Of a stretch of 28,485 bases of DNA, positions 17,120 to 25,344 are shown piece after piece. The stretch is from an uncultured Spirochaetales bacterium (lineage in GTDB: Bacteria > UBP6 > UBA1177). Position 1 is the first letter of the stretch; each line of letters starts with the position of its first letter. The notes under the pieces were generated by a model. That model ran no database searches and was not told the DNA's origin. It saw only the letters and a program-made list of their open reading frames with translations. The translations under genes and the position numbers were made by a program. The stretch is taken from positions 1 to 28,485 of the forward strand of contig CACZFE010000001.1 of the NCBI GenBank assembly GCA_902780365.1. The letters run 5' to 3'.

Positions 17120-18069
17120 TGAAGAGAACGCCGGTAAAAAAGACAGTCCTTGTCACCGGAGGAGCAGGTTTTTTAGGCTCGCACCTCTGCAAAGCCCTTT
17201 TGGAACGCGGTGACCACGTTGTCTGCATGGACAACCTGATAAGCGGAAGACTTGCAAATATACAGGATCTGAAGCAGGATCCCGACTTTGACCTGATCAT
17301 TCACGATGTGACCGAACCATACAATTTTTATGTAGATGAAATCTTCAACCTTGCATGCCCCGCAAGCCCGATATTTTATCAGCGAGACCCCATCGCAACT
17401 TACAAAACGACGGTTTTGGGGGCAGTCAACGCACTTGATCTCGCCCTCAGATGGAATGCTAAAGTTTTTCAGGCTTCCACAAGCGAGGTTTACGGAGATC
17501 CGCTGATCCACCCGCAGCCTGAAAGTTACTGGGGAAACGTCAATCCGCACGGTGTCAGAAGCTGCTACGATGAAGGAAAACGCGGTGCGGAAACACTTTT
17601 CTTCGACTACTTCCGTCAACATGGTGTTTGCATAAAAATAGCAAGAATATTCAACACTTACGGACCAAATATGAATGTTGACGACGGCAGAGTCGTAAGC
17701 AATTTCATCATACAGGCTCTGCAGAACGAGGATATAACGATTTACGGTGACGGAAAGCAGACCCGCAGCTTCTGCTACGTTGACGACCTTATCCGCGGAA
17801 TGCTTCTTCTCATGGATTCCGGCGATTCCGTTACGGGGCCTGTAAATCTGGGAAACCCCGGCGAATTTTCAATGATAGAACTTGCGGAAAAAGTCCTTAA
17901 AATAGCGGAAAGCAGCTCAAAACTTAAATATATGCCGCTTCCCGGCGACGATCCTAAGCGCAGAAAGCCGGATATAACTCTGGCGGAAAAACTGCTTCAC
18001 TGGGAACCTGCTGTTCCGCTCGACGACGGATTGAAGCAGACGATCGAATATTTCAGAGGAATACTCTGA
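17119..18069 (+). CDS. uxs: UDP-glucuronate decarboxylase (UDP-xylose synthase), SDR family
   Basis: UXS oxidises and decarboxylates UDP-glucuronate to UDP-xylose with bound NAD+. The sequence shows the Rossmann motif TGGAGFLG (13-20), Asp39-Asn for NAD ribose, the catalytic triad TSEVYGD (T121/S122/E123) and Y150-x3-K154 in SCYDEGKR, and the UXS-typical signatures HPQPESYWGNVNP, ARIFNTYGPNM and GDGKQTRSFCYVDD. 316 residues is the size of bacterial soluble UXS, without a membrane segment. It is coupled to the thioesterase gene and ends near a hairpin. Its product would feed a xylose-containing glycan, consistent with glycosyltransferases elsewhere in the window. Other NDP-sugar epimerases are less likely, given the UXS signatures. 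Confidence 0.93.
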   Translation: MKRTPVKKTVLVTGGAGFLGSHLCKALLERGDHVVCMDNLISGRLANIQDLKQDPDFDLIIHDVTEPYNFYVDEIFNLACPASPIFYQRDPIATYKTTVLGAVNALDLALRWNAKVFQASTSEVYGDPLIHPQPESYWGNVNPHGVRSCYDEGKRGAETLFFDYFRQHGVCIKIARIFNTYGPNMNVDDGRVVSNFIIQALQNEDITIYGDGKQTRSFCYVDDLIRGMLLLMDSGDSVTGPVNLGNPGEFSMIELAEKVLKIAESSSKLKYMPLPGDDPKRRKPDITLAEKLLHWEPAVPLDDGLKQTIEYFRGIL

Positions 18070-18082
18070 TTCAGGCACAAAT

Positions 18083-18107
18083 AAAAAAGGCCGGCGTGAC
18101 ACCGGCC
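18083..18107 (-). terminator. Strong intrinsic terminator after the Cys-rich gene
   Basis: Minus-strand reading gives GGCCGG, a 7-nt loop, CCGGCC (18089-18107), directly followed by six T residues (18083-18088). It lies between convergent genes and may also slow plus-strand transcription from UXS, where only a short GTTTT follows. Confidence 0.85.
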
Positions 18108-18133
18108 CAAGTTTTGGTTGGCAAAGATGAAAC

Positions 18134-18382
18134 CTACTTTTTGCCTTTTTTAGGAGAGTCCTTTTTTTCTTTTGCACAGACTTTGCAGAATTTGTAGCCG
18201 TTTTCCAAAGCTTCCTCTTCAGAAGCGAAAACTTTAGTACAGCCTTTGCAGTTGTAGTAGCGGCAGTCAGATTTGTGGCATGTCTTGGTGTCGGGGTTGC
18301 AGTGGATCTCGGCTGCAAAAATACAAGTGAAAGAAAACAACATTGCGGCGACAACAAAAATCTTCAAAAGATTTCTTTTCAT
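18134..18382 (-). CDS. Small secreted Cys-rich Ada-like metal-binding protein
   Basis: 82 residues. MKRNLLKIFVVAAMLFSF begins a signal peptide cleaved near AA24. The mature part has seven cysteines (28, 35, 40, 45, 48, 66, 69) and the pattern 'CHKSDC...C..C.KVFASEEEAL.NGYKFCKVC'. This matches the zinc-binding fold at the N-terminus of Ada, found as a stand-alone module in many secreted proteins ('H.p.C.....f.s.eeA...Gy.pCk.C'). It ends in a Lys-rich tail. There is no DNA-repair function implied: it lacks the methyltransferase domain and is exported. The SD is weak (AGAG). A promoter and terminator bracket it, so it is a single-gene unit. Role unknown; metal binding or a redox-active or structural Zn site is likely. 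Confidence 0.8.
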   Translation of the reverse strand: MKRNLLKIFVVAAMLFSFTCIFAAEIHCNPDTKTCHKSDCRYYNCKGCTKVFASEEEALENGYKFCKVCAKEKKDSPKKGKK

Positions 18383-18420
18383 AAAATTACTCTTTTAAAA
18401 AAACAATAAAAAGACGATAA

Positions 18421-18450
18421 ATTATTTAATTTTGATTTTTTATTTGTCAA
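18421..18450 (-). promoter_or_regulatory. Putative promoter for the Cys-rich protein gene
   Basis: A perfect minus-strand TTGACA (18445-18450) is followed by AATAAT (18421-18426, 18-bp spacer) or TAAATA (18423-18428, 16 bp), about 40 bp before the start codon. The surrounding gap 18383-18573 is very AT-rich and holds no other gene; TTCTAA/TTAGAA arms also occur in it. Confidence 0.45.
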
Positions 18451-18573
18451 TAAAATTCTAACAAAAATTAGAAAAAATTATTTAAATACCTGAAAATATT
18501 GGAAATAAAAAGTTGAAAATGTGTTGAAAATTATGTTCTTGGATTTAATTGAATGTTAAGGATTTTGATTGAG

Positions 18574-19947
18574 TTACTTGTTGAATTCGTTGAGTTTGTC
18601 TTCGAGAAGTTTTTTGATTTCGGCCATTCTTTCAGGCGTTTCGGCTTCGACTCTCATGACGATGACGTTCTGCGTGTTGCTTGGTCTCATAAGTCCCCAG
18701 CCGTCTTTGAAAGTGACTCTGACGCCGTCGATGTCGTTGACTTCGTAACCGCCGTCTTTGAAGAATTTCACAACGTTTTCAACGATTTGAAATTTCTTCG
18801 TCTCGTCGACTTCGATCCTGAGTTCCGGAGTCGAGAAAGTTTCCGGGATCCCTTCGAGAAGTTTGTCGAAATCGGCTCCGTGTTTTCCAATTATCTCAAG
18901 CATTCTGAATGCGGAATAGATCGCGCAGTCATATCCGAAGAAGCGCTGTTTGAAGAAGACGTGTCCGCTCATTTCGCCGCCGAAAGCAGCTCCTATCTCT
19001 TTCATTTTCGCTTTTATCAGCGAGTGTCCAGCCTTCCACATTACCGGTTTGCCGCCGTGAGCCGCGATGTCGTCGTAAAGAGTTTTGCTGCACTTTACAT
19101 CGCCTACTATCGCTGCGCCCGGAACTTCTTCGAGAACGCTTCTTGCGAAAATATTGAGGATCTTGTCTCCCCAGATGATCTTTCCGTTTCTGTCAACGAT
19201 TCCTATCCTGTCTGCGTCACCGTCAAAACCGATACCGAGGTCCGCGCCGTTTTCCTTTACCGCAGCGATCATCTTCTGGATGTAAGCCTCGACTGTCGGA
19301 TCGGGGTGATGGTTCGGGAATCTGCCGTCCGGCTCCTCGAAAATGCTGATGACGTTGAGCCCCATTTTGCGCATGATCGGAACAGCTACAAAGCCGCCGA
19401 CACCGTTGCCTGCATCGACAACGAGTTTGATTTTTTCGGGATGTTCAATGTGTATCGTCTTGAAAATGAACTTTTCAAAGTCAGGAATTATGTTGTATTC
19501 GCGGTTCGTGCCTTTCTTTTCAGGGTTGAGGAAGTCGTCAGCCTCCATGATATCCGCAATTTCCTGAATTCCGTCACCGTAAACCGGCAGGTCGATGAGG
19601 TTGACCTTGAAGCCGTTGTATTCAGGCGGATTGTGGCTGCCTGTGATCATGACCGCGCCCTGAACATCGATATTGAACATCGAGAAATAGCACAGCCCTG
19701 TCGGGATCATGCCGAGAAAAACAGTATCGATCCCGCTGTCGTTGAAGCCTTTTATCATTGCCTGGGCAAAAGAAGGCGAGCTCAGTCTCGCGTCGTGGCC
19801 GATCGAAACCGTTTTGAAAGAAGGAAGTTTCTTTTTGTAGAAACTTGCACAGCCGCGGGCCAGATTGTAGGCAAAATCATCAGTTAAATCGACATTTACA
19901 TAGCCTCTGACATCATACTGTCTAAAAATCGTTCTGTTGATTTTCAT
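18574..19947 (-). CDS. Phosphomannomutase/phosphoglucomutase (alpha-D-phosphohexomutase)
   Basis: 457 residues, the usual length. Phosphohexomutases interconvert hexose 6- and 1-phosphates through a phosphoserine. Visible motifs are FRQYDVRG near the N-terminus, the active-site loop ITGSHNPPEYNGFK with phosphoserine Ser104, metal loop GFDGDADRIG (D242, D244, D246), sugar-specificity loop GGEMSGH (323-329), and the C-terminal phosphate-binding RPSNTQNVIVMRVEA. The GEMSGH loop with the FRxYDVRG start matches the ManB/AlgC (PMM/PGM) subgroup rather than GlmM. Start at 19947 with GGAG six bases upstream. It supplies mannose-1-P or glucose-1-P for nucleotide sugars used in polysaccharides, in keeping with UXS and the glycosyltransferases. 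Confidence 0.93.
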   Translation of the reverse strand: MKINRTIFRQYDVRGYVNVDLTDDFAYNLARGCASFYKKKLPSFKTVSIGHDARLSSPSFAQAMIKGFNDSGIDTVFLGMIPTGLCYFSMFNIDVQGAVMITGSHNPPEYNGFKVNLIDLPVYGDGIQEIADIMEADDFLNPEKKGTNREYNIIPDFEKFIFKTIHIEHPEKIKLVVDAGNGVGGFVAVPIMRKMGLNVISIFEEPDGRFPNHHPDPTVEAYIQKMIAAVKENGADLGIGFDGDADRIGIVDRNGKIIWGDKILNIFARSVLEEVPGAAIVGDVKCSKTLYDDIAAHGGKPVMWKAGHSLIKAKMKEIGAAFGGEMSGHVFFKQRFFGYDCAIYSAFRMLEIIGKHGADFDKLLEGIPETFSTPELRIEVDETKKFQIVENVVKFFKDGGYEVNDIDGVRVTFKDGWGLMRPSNTQNVIVMRVEAETPERMAEIKKLLEDKLNEFNK

Positions 19948-19984
19948 CTTTTTCTCCGCAATAAGTCTTTAAAAAAACCACAGT

Positions 19985-20012
19985 ATTTTAGCAGGAATTA
20001 TTTTTTTGTAAA
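19985..20012 (-). promoter_or_regulatory. Putative promoter for the phosphohexomutase gene
   Basis: Minus-strand TTTACA (20007-20012) and TAAAAT (19985-19990) with a 16-bp spacer, about 37 bp from the start codon. Its -35 box lies on the same bases as the polA -35 box on the other strand. Confidence 0.4.
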
Positions 20013-20033
20013 TTGCTCCGACTTTCATAAAAT
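20006..20033 (+). promoter_or_regulatory. Putative promoter for polA
   Basis: TTGTAA (20006-20011) and TAAAAT (20028-20033), 16-bp spacer, 25 bp upstream of the polA start. Divergent and overlapping with the phosphohexomutase promoter. Confidence 0.4.
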
Positions 20034-20058
20034 TGCCTGTTTTTTTGAGGAGGATGCA

Positions 20059-22554
20059 ATGCAAAACGAGGGAAAAATCGCGATTCTGGATGTGAGTTCA
20101 TATATTTTCAGGGCTTTTCATGCTCTGCCGCCGATGACATCGCCTGACGGAAGGCCGGTGAATGCGATATACGGCTTTATAAATATGTTTCTCAGGACGA
20201 TTTCGAAGTTCGAGGGTTTTGCCGCAGTCGCCGCGCTTGACAGCAAGACCGAGACTTTCAGGAAAAAGGCTTACCCCGAGTACAAGGCGAACAGAAAGGA
20301 GGTCGACCCTGACCTGAAATCACAGTTCGAGCTGATCGAACCGATGCTTCACGCGCTCAACATCCCTGTTTTCGCTTACGATGGCTTCGAAGCTGATGAC
20401 ATTATCGCTTCCATCGTCGCAAACAATTCTGAAAAAGAGATCATCATCGTCTCTTCCGACAAGGACCTGATGCAGCTTGTCGGCGGAAACGTCAGAATGT
20501 ACGACAGCATGAAGGACAAGATCATCGATACCGAGGGCGTCAAGGAAAAATACGGCGTTCTGCCGAGTCAGATGCTCGATTTTCTCGCACTTTTGGGCGA
20601 CAGTTCCGACAATGTTCCGGGAATGCCGAAAGTGGGTCTTAAAACCGCCGCCGAACTTCTAAACAAATACGGATCCGCTGACAATATCTATCAGAATCTG
20701 AATGAGCTGAAACCTGCATTGCAAAAGGGTTTTGCGGAAAATAAGGAGCAGTTTGAATTCTCGAAATTTCTTATAAAACTCGATTCTTCGGTAAATTTGG
20801 AAGGCTGCAAAAAATGTTTTGAACCTTGGGAGAAACCGGATGTCGAAAAACTCGCGAAACTATGCTCCGACCTTGGTTTCAGGTCGATCTTAAAAAAAAT
20901 GGAGAGTGATTTTTCCTCTGGACCGAAAGCGGATATAGAACCGAGAAAAGTTTTTGAGCTTCACGAAAAATGGGAAGCTGTCGATTTTGAGCTTAAAAGC
21001 GGTGAAACCCTTTACGGAAGCACCTTTTACGGCAGTTTTTATGTCGCGAAAGATGGAAAATTCAAAAGTTGCGAGATAAAAGATCTCCCCGAAGGCTCGA
21101 CAGTTTATTCTTTCGAGGTGAAAGAGTTTCTTGATGCGCCTTTTCCTAAAGGAATAAAGTTCATCGACCTGCAGATTTACTATTTCTGCCACGACAGCGG
21201 AAGACACGGATACAGCCCGGAAGAAATTGCTGAAGCACTCGGTTTCGGGCAGGTGAACAGGGAGTCTCAAGAATCATTTTTTGCTTTTCTGGAAAAGCTC
21301 CGCGCCGGAATCGAGCAGAAAGAAGCCGACAAGTCATTTTTGATAAGCGAAATCGAAATGCCGCACCTTGAAGTCATCCGGGCGATGGAGCAGAACGGAA
21401 TAAAGGTCGATCTGAACGAAACGAGCAGACTTAGAAACGAATTTTTAAGCAGGATCAACGATCTGACAAAGCAGATCTACGATGCAGCCGGAACAGTTTT
21501 CAATCCCAATTCGCCGAAACAGCTCGCCGAAATCCTGTTCGACAAACTTCAGCTCAAAGGCGGGAAAAAGACGAAAACAGGCTACAGCACAGGCCATGAT
21601 ATCCTTGAAAAAGTTGCCGAGGAAAACGATCATCCGCTGCCTAAACTGATCATCGAGAACAGAAAATACTCCAAACTCGTTTCGACTTACCTCGAGCCGA
21701 TCGCCGCAAAAACTGCAGCCGATGGAAGATTGCACACATCTTACATCGTGACTTTCGCTGCTACCGGCCGCCTTGCGAGCAGGGAACCGAACCTGCAGAA
21801 TATCCCGACGCGTACTGAAGACGGGCAGAAGATCCGAGGACTTTTCGTCGCTGAAAAAGGATTTAAACTTTTATCTTTGGATTACAGCCAGATCGAACTC
21901 AGAATTCTTGCCGCACTCAGCCAGGAGCCTGAATTTATCGAAGCTTTCAAGCACGGTGAGGACATCCACACACGCACCGCAGCCGCTATTTTCGGCACGA
22001 TGCCCGAGCTGGTGGACAAAGAGATGCGCCGCAACGCAAAGGCTGTAAACTTCGGAATAATCTACGGAATGCAGGCATACAAACTTTCGGTCGATACCGG
22101 CGTGGATATCGCTTTTGCGAAAAAATACATTGACAACTACTTCGCATGCTATCCGAAGATCAAACAGTTTATCGACGGCACGATCCGCGATGCACGGGAA
22201 AACGGATATGTCGAAACTTACTTCGGGCGCAGGCGCTACATCCCGGAACTTGCCGAAAGCAATAAAAATATCGCGAAATCGGGCGAAAGAATGGCTGTCA
22301 ATACCGTGATCCAGGGAACTGCTGCCGACATCATCAAGCAGGGAACAGTTCTGGTTTACAAAATGCTGCAGCAGGAATGTCCCGAAGCAAGGATTTTACT
22401 ACAGATCCACGACGAACTCATCATCGAGATCCCCGAAAACAGGCTCGATATCGCCGAAAAATGCGCCGGAAAAATGCGCGAAGCGGGCAAAGTTTTCGAC
22501 GTTCCGCTCGATGTCAACTACGAAACGGGCGAAAGCTGGGCTGATTTGAAGTAG
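20059..22554 (+). CDS. polA: DNA polymerase I, proofreading residues apparently missing
   Basis: 831 residues. The N-terminal 5'-3' exonuclease/FEN domain (1-about 290) keeps LDVSSYIFRAFHALPP, ALDSKTETFRK, YKANR and the acidic cluster in FEADDIIAS and SSDKDLMQLV. The polymerase domain has motif A DYSQIELRIL (Asp608), motif B RRNAKAVNFGIIYG (K661, Y669) and motif C QIHDELI (Asp785-Glu786). The middle region (about 300-430) is short and has none of the DEDD exonuclease acids: no FDTE motif, no LKYD motif and no YxxxD. Overall length and layout are close to Taq polymerase, so it is probably a nick-translating polymerase without 3'-5' proofreading. GAGGAGG at 20047-20053 supports the start. The repeat array of the next gene begins 44 bp after its stop. 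Confidence 0.95.
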   Translation: MQNEGKIAILDVSSYIFRAFHALPPMTSPDGRPVNAIYGFINMFLRTISKFEGFAAVAALDSKTETFRKKAYPEYKANRKEVDPDLKSQFELIEPMLHALNIPVFAYDGFEADDIIASIVANNSEKEIIIVSSDKDLMQLVGGNVRMYDSMKDKIIDTEGVKEKYGVLPSQMLDFLALLGDSSDNVPGMPKVGLKTAAELLNKYGSADNIYQNLNELKPALQKGFAENKEQFEFSKFLIKLDSSVNLEGCKKCFEPWEKPDVEKLAKLCSDLGFRSILKKMESDFSSGPKADIEPRKVFELHEKWEAVDFELKSGETLYGSTFYGSFYVAKDGKFKSCEIKDLPEGSTVYSFEVKEFLDAPFPKGIKFIDLQIYYFCHDSGRHGYSPEEIAEALGFGQVNRESQESFFAFLEKLRAGIEQKEADKSFLISEIEMPHLEVIRAMEQNGIKVDLNETSRLRNEFLSRINDLTKQIYDAAGTVFNPNSPKQLAEILFDKLQLKGGKKTKTGYSTGHDILEKVAEENDHPLPKLIIENRKYSKLVSTYLEPIAAKTAADGRLHTSYIVTFAATGRLASREPNLQNIPTRTEDGQKIRGLFVAEKGFKLLSLDYSQIELRILAALSQEPEFIEAFKHGEDIHTRTAAAIFGTMPELVDKEMRRNAKAVNFGIIYGMQAYKLSVDTGVDIAFAKKYIDNYFACYPKIKQFIDGTIRDARENGYVETYFGRRRYIPELAESNKNIAKSGERMAVNTVIQGTAADIIKQGTVLVYKMLQQECPEARILLQIHDELIIEIPENRLDIAEKCAGKMREAGKVFDVPLDVNYETGESWADLK

Positions 22555-22598
22555 GTCGAAAAAACTTGAAAAACCCCTTTTTTCATCTATTATCTTGC

Positions 22599-22673
22599 GG
22601 AATCGTGCGAATTTGGCTGCTTCGAAGTCGCGGAATCGTGCAAAAATTGCATTTTTGATCTTCGGGAATCGTG
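22599..22673 (+). repeat. Direct-repeat array A: three GGAATCGTG copies at exact 33-bp period
   Basis: GGAATCGTG occurs at 22599-22607, 22632-22640 and 22665-22673; start-to-start spacing is 33 bp both times. The first two copies share the longer core GCGGAATCGTGC. The intervening 24-bp stretches are not conserved. The array fills the leader between polA and the DUF4143 ATPase gene and ends 16 bp before its ATG. The repeats do not lie in an open frame joined to the gene: a TGA at 22672-22674 closes the ATPase frame just upstream. Confidence 0.85.
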
Positions 22674-22689
22674 AAAAAAGAGAATCGGA

Positions 22690-24039
22690 ATGAGAAGAAA
22701 AATTTATGACGAGCTGCTTCAATGGAAACAAAAACGGCAAGGTAAAACCGCAATAATGATTGACGGCGCCAGGCGTATCGGCAAAAGTTATATTGCCGAA
22801 GAGTTCGCAAAAAACGAGTATAAATCCTATATTCTCGTTGATTTCAACCATGCGGACAAACGCCTTATTGAAATATTTGACGAGTATCTTCCAAACCTTG
22901 ATATGTTTTTCATGCAGCTTTCAACTTATTTCAGGGTCAAACTTTATGAGAGAGAAACGCTTATAATTTTTGACGAAGTCCAGCTTTATCCGAAGGCGAG
23001 AGCCGCCATCAAATATCTTGTTGCTGACGGCAGATTCGACTATATTGAAACGGGCTCTCTGGTCAGCATCAACCGCAATGTTAAGGATATCGTCATTCCT
23101 TCCGAAGAGCTCAGGATTCCGATGTATCCGATGGATTTTGAGGAATTTCTCTGGGCTTTGGGCGATGAAACGACTATGCCGTTTATCAGATACTGCTTCG
23201 AACACAGGCAGCCGCTCGGACCGGTACACCGCAAAACAATGGATCTTTTCCGCCAGTATATGATTGTCGGCGGAATGCCGCAGGCTGTACTCGCATTTGT
23301 CGAAACAAAAAATTTCGATGAAGTTGATTCGGTAAAACGTGATATCCTGGCTTTATATCGTGCCGACATAGAAAAATATGCAGCAGGATACGAAACCAAA
23401 GTCAAAAGCATCTTTGACTGGATTCCTTCCGAGTTGCAGCGGCACGAAAAGCGGTTCAGGCTTTCAGATATTTCAGAAACGGCACGTTACCGCAGTTATG
23501 AAAGCTCGTTTTTCTGGCTTTCGGATGCCAAAATCGTCAACATCTGCTATGGTGTTACCGAACCGACAGTCGGTCTCAAAATGAGAACAGACATTGTTTC
23601 GCTCAAATGTTATATGGCTGATACGGGGCTTTTGATTTCGCATACTTTCGATGAAAAAACTATAGCCGCAGAAAAACTTTACAGCAGGCTTCTGCTTGAC
23701 AAACTTGAGATAAATAAAGGAATGCTTGTCGAAAACATTGTGGCCCAGATGCTTTGCGCAGCCGGTCATAAACTTTATTTTTTCTCGTCTTATTCAAAAA
23801 GCGATGCCGCCGGGCGCATGGAAATAGATTTTCTCTTGCAGAAGCCCGCTCTTACAAACAGGCACAATATCTCACCGATTGAAGTGAAATCGTCAACCAG
23901 ATACACAACGACTTCGCTTGGGAAATTTTCGGCGAAATACGCGGAACAGGTTGCATCGCCTATCGTTTTACACACATCAGATGTTGCGGAAAAAAACGGA
24001 ATTTTTTATCTGCCGCTTTACATGACACCGCTTTTGTAG
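22690..24039 (+). CDS. AAA_14/DUF4143-family ATPase
   Basis: 449 residues. Residues 1-about 165 form the AAA_14 ATPase: Walker A GARRIGKS (26-33), Walker B LIIFDEVQ (D95-E96), and a TGSLVSI sensor-like segment (121-127). The C-terminal DUF4143 part ends in a PD-(D/E)XK-like signature, MEIDFLL (D380) and PIEVKSS (E398, K400), and a closing YLPLYMTPLL. Such proteins are common and highly variable in copy number in bacteria and archaea, and their function is not established; nucleic-acid or defence-related roles have been guessed. Start ATG 22690 with a weak AAGAG. It stands between polA and the FAD oxidoreductase gene, with its TAG only 15 bp before the next ATG, and is preceded by repeat array A. 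The placement suggests an inserted module. Confidence 0.92.
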   Translation: MRRKIYDELLQWKQKRQGKTAIMIDGARRIGKSYIAEEFAKNEYKSYILVDFNHADKRLIEIFDEYLPNLDMFFMQLSTYFRVKLYERETLIIFDEVQLYPKARAAIKYLVADGRFDYIETGSLVSINRNVKDIVIPSEELRIPMYPMDFEEFLWALGDETTMPFIRYCFEHRQPLGPVHRKTMDLFRQYMIVGGMPQAVLAFVETKNFDEVDSVKRDILALYRADIEKYAAGYETKVKSIFDWIPSELQRHEKRFRLSDISETARYRSYESSFFWLSDAKIVNICYGVTEPTVGLKMRTDIVSLKCYMADTGLLISHTFDEKTIAAEKLYSRLLLDKLEINKGMLVENIVAQMLCAAGHKLYFFSSYSKSDAAGRMEIDFLLQKPALTNRHNISPIEVKSSTRYTTTSLGKFSAKYAEQVASPIVLHTSDVAEKNGIFYLPLYMTPLL

Positions 24040-24054
24040 TTGAGGAGGGGAAGG

Positions 24055-25344
24055 ATGAAAACAAAAACACTTATTTTAGGTGCCGGACTCACGGGTTTGT
24101 CGGCTGCGTATCACGCGAAAGGGACCGATTTTATCGTTGTCGAGAAGAGTGACCATGTCGGCGGGATCTGCACGAGCGAGAAGAAAAAAGGCTTTGTTTT
24201 TGACCAGACAGGGCATTGGTTTCACGTGAAAACATCCGAGGTTCGTTCACTGATGACGCGGCTTTTCGGGCAAAATACAGTTGAAATTGAGCGCAAAACT
24301 TTTGTCTTTTCGCACAATGTTTTTACGCAGTATCCTTTTCAGTCTAACACTTTCGGCTTGCCGCCGCAGGTGATAAAAGAGTGCGTTTTGGGCTTTGTCA
24401 AAGCATACTACGAAAACGACAAGTCGAAGGCGAAGGAAAATTTCTACGAATGGTGCATGGCCTATCTCGGAGAAGGAATTTCAAAGCATTTCATGATCCC
24501 TTACAACACGAAGATCTACACTGTCCACCCGAAGGACTATGCGAGCCACTGGTGCGACTACTACGTGCCGAAACCCACGCTGGAGCAGGTGATAGAAGGT
24601 GCCGTGACCGCGCCGGAACAAAAAAATATCGGTTACAATGCGAAATTTTTCTATCCGAAGGAAAACGGTATCGGAGAACTTCCGAAAAAGCTTTTCGACC
24701 TCTGTGAAAAAGAGAAATTCATCTTCAACGCAGAGCCTCTTTCGATCGATACTTCGAAGAAAGTCGCAAAATTAAGTAACGGCACTGAGATCGAGTATGA
24801 AACGCTCATCAGCACGATCCCGCTCAACAAATTCCTGAAACTTCTTACCAATTTGGCAGAACTTCCGGCACGTGAAATTGCAGACAGATTGAAAATCGCG
24901 CACGTCAGCTATTTCAATGCCGCTTTCAAAAAGCCGTGCGGACATCCCGGACACTGGTTTTACATTCCTGAAGAAAAATTCATGCCTTATCGAGTCGGAT
25001 CTTTCTCCAATATTTACAGCAAATTGGCTCCTTCTGGCAAAGGAAGCGCATATATCGAATTTACCCACCAGGAAGAAAATATCGATACGGAACTTTTCTA
25101 CAAAAAAAGCGTCGAACTCCTTCTTGCAATGGGACTGATCAGTTCCGAAAACGACATCGAATTTATGGATTACCGCAAAATTGACGCCGGATACGTGATC
25201 TACCACAAAGAATATTTCGACGACATGGCACTCATTGAAAAGTGGTGCGCCGAAAACTCCGTCAGACTCGCCGGAAGATATGGGAAATGGACATATTCCG
25301 CGATGGAAGACGCCATTCTGGACGGAATGAAAGCGGTGGAATGA
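24055..25344 (+). CDS. FAD-dependent oxidoreductase, UDP-galactopyranose mutase/protoporphyrinogen oxidase-like
   Basis: 429 residues from the ATG at 24055, chosen because GAGGAGGGG lies at 24042-24050; an in-frame TTG at 24040 inside that region is not used. The N-terminus has the dinucleotide-binding GAGLTGLSAAY (G9, G11, G14) with Glu30 for the FAD ribose, followed by HVGGICTSE and a TGHWFH segment. Near the C-terminus GRYGKWTYSAMEDAI contributes the second FAD contact. This combination is typical of the NAD(P)-binding/amine-oxidase-like proteins in polysaccharide loci that resemble UDP-galactopyranose mutase, rather than true HemG/HemY. Whether it acts on a UDP-sugar is inference. It lies between two 33-bp repeat arrays, downstream of the ATPase. 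Confidence 0.85.
   Translation: MKTKTLILGAGLTGLSAAYHAKGTDFIVVEKSDHVGGICTSEKKKGFVFDQTGHWFHVKTSEVRSLMTRLFGQNTVEIERKTFVFSHNVFTQYPFQSNTFGLPPQVIKECVLGFVKAYYENDKSKAKENFYEWCMAYLGEGISKHFMIPYNTKIYTVHPKDYASHWCDYYVPKPTLEQVIEGAVTAPEQKNIGYNAKFFYPKENGIGELPKKLFDLCEKEKFIFNAEPLSIDTSKKVAKLSNGTEIEYETLISTIPLNKFLKLLTNLAELPAREIADRLKIAHVSYFNAAFKKPCGHPGHWFYIPEEKFMPYRVGSFSNIYSKLAPSGKGSAYIEFTHQEENIDTELFYKKSVELLLAMGLISSENDIEFMDYRKIDAGYVIYHKEYFDDMALIEKWCAENSVRLAGRYGKWTYSAMEDAILDGMKAVE

Noticed and set aside
18553..19887. 444-codon open frame opposite the phosphohexomutase gene
   Set aside because: Antisense shadow; the minus strand carries all catalytic motifs of a well-known enzyme.
22561..22590. Intrinsic terminator after polA
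   Set aside because: Only an A-run/T-run pairing around CCCC with no GC stem is visible; too weak to call.
24040..24054. TTG start for the FAD oxidoreductase
   Set aside because: It overlaps the GAGGAGGGG ribosome binding site; the ATG at 24055 begins the conserved FAD-binding strand.
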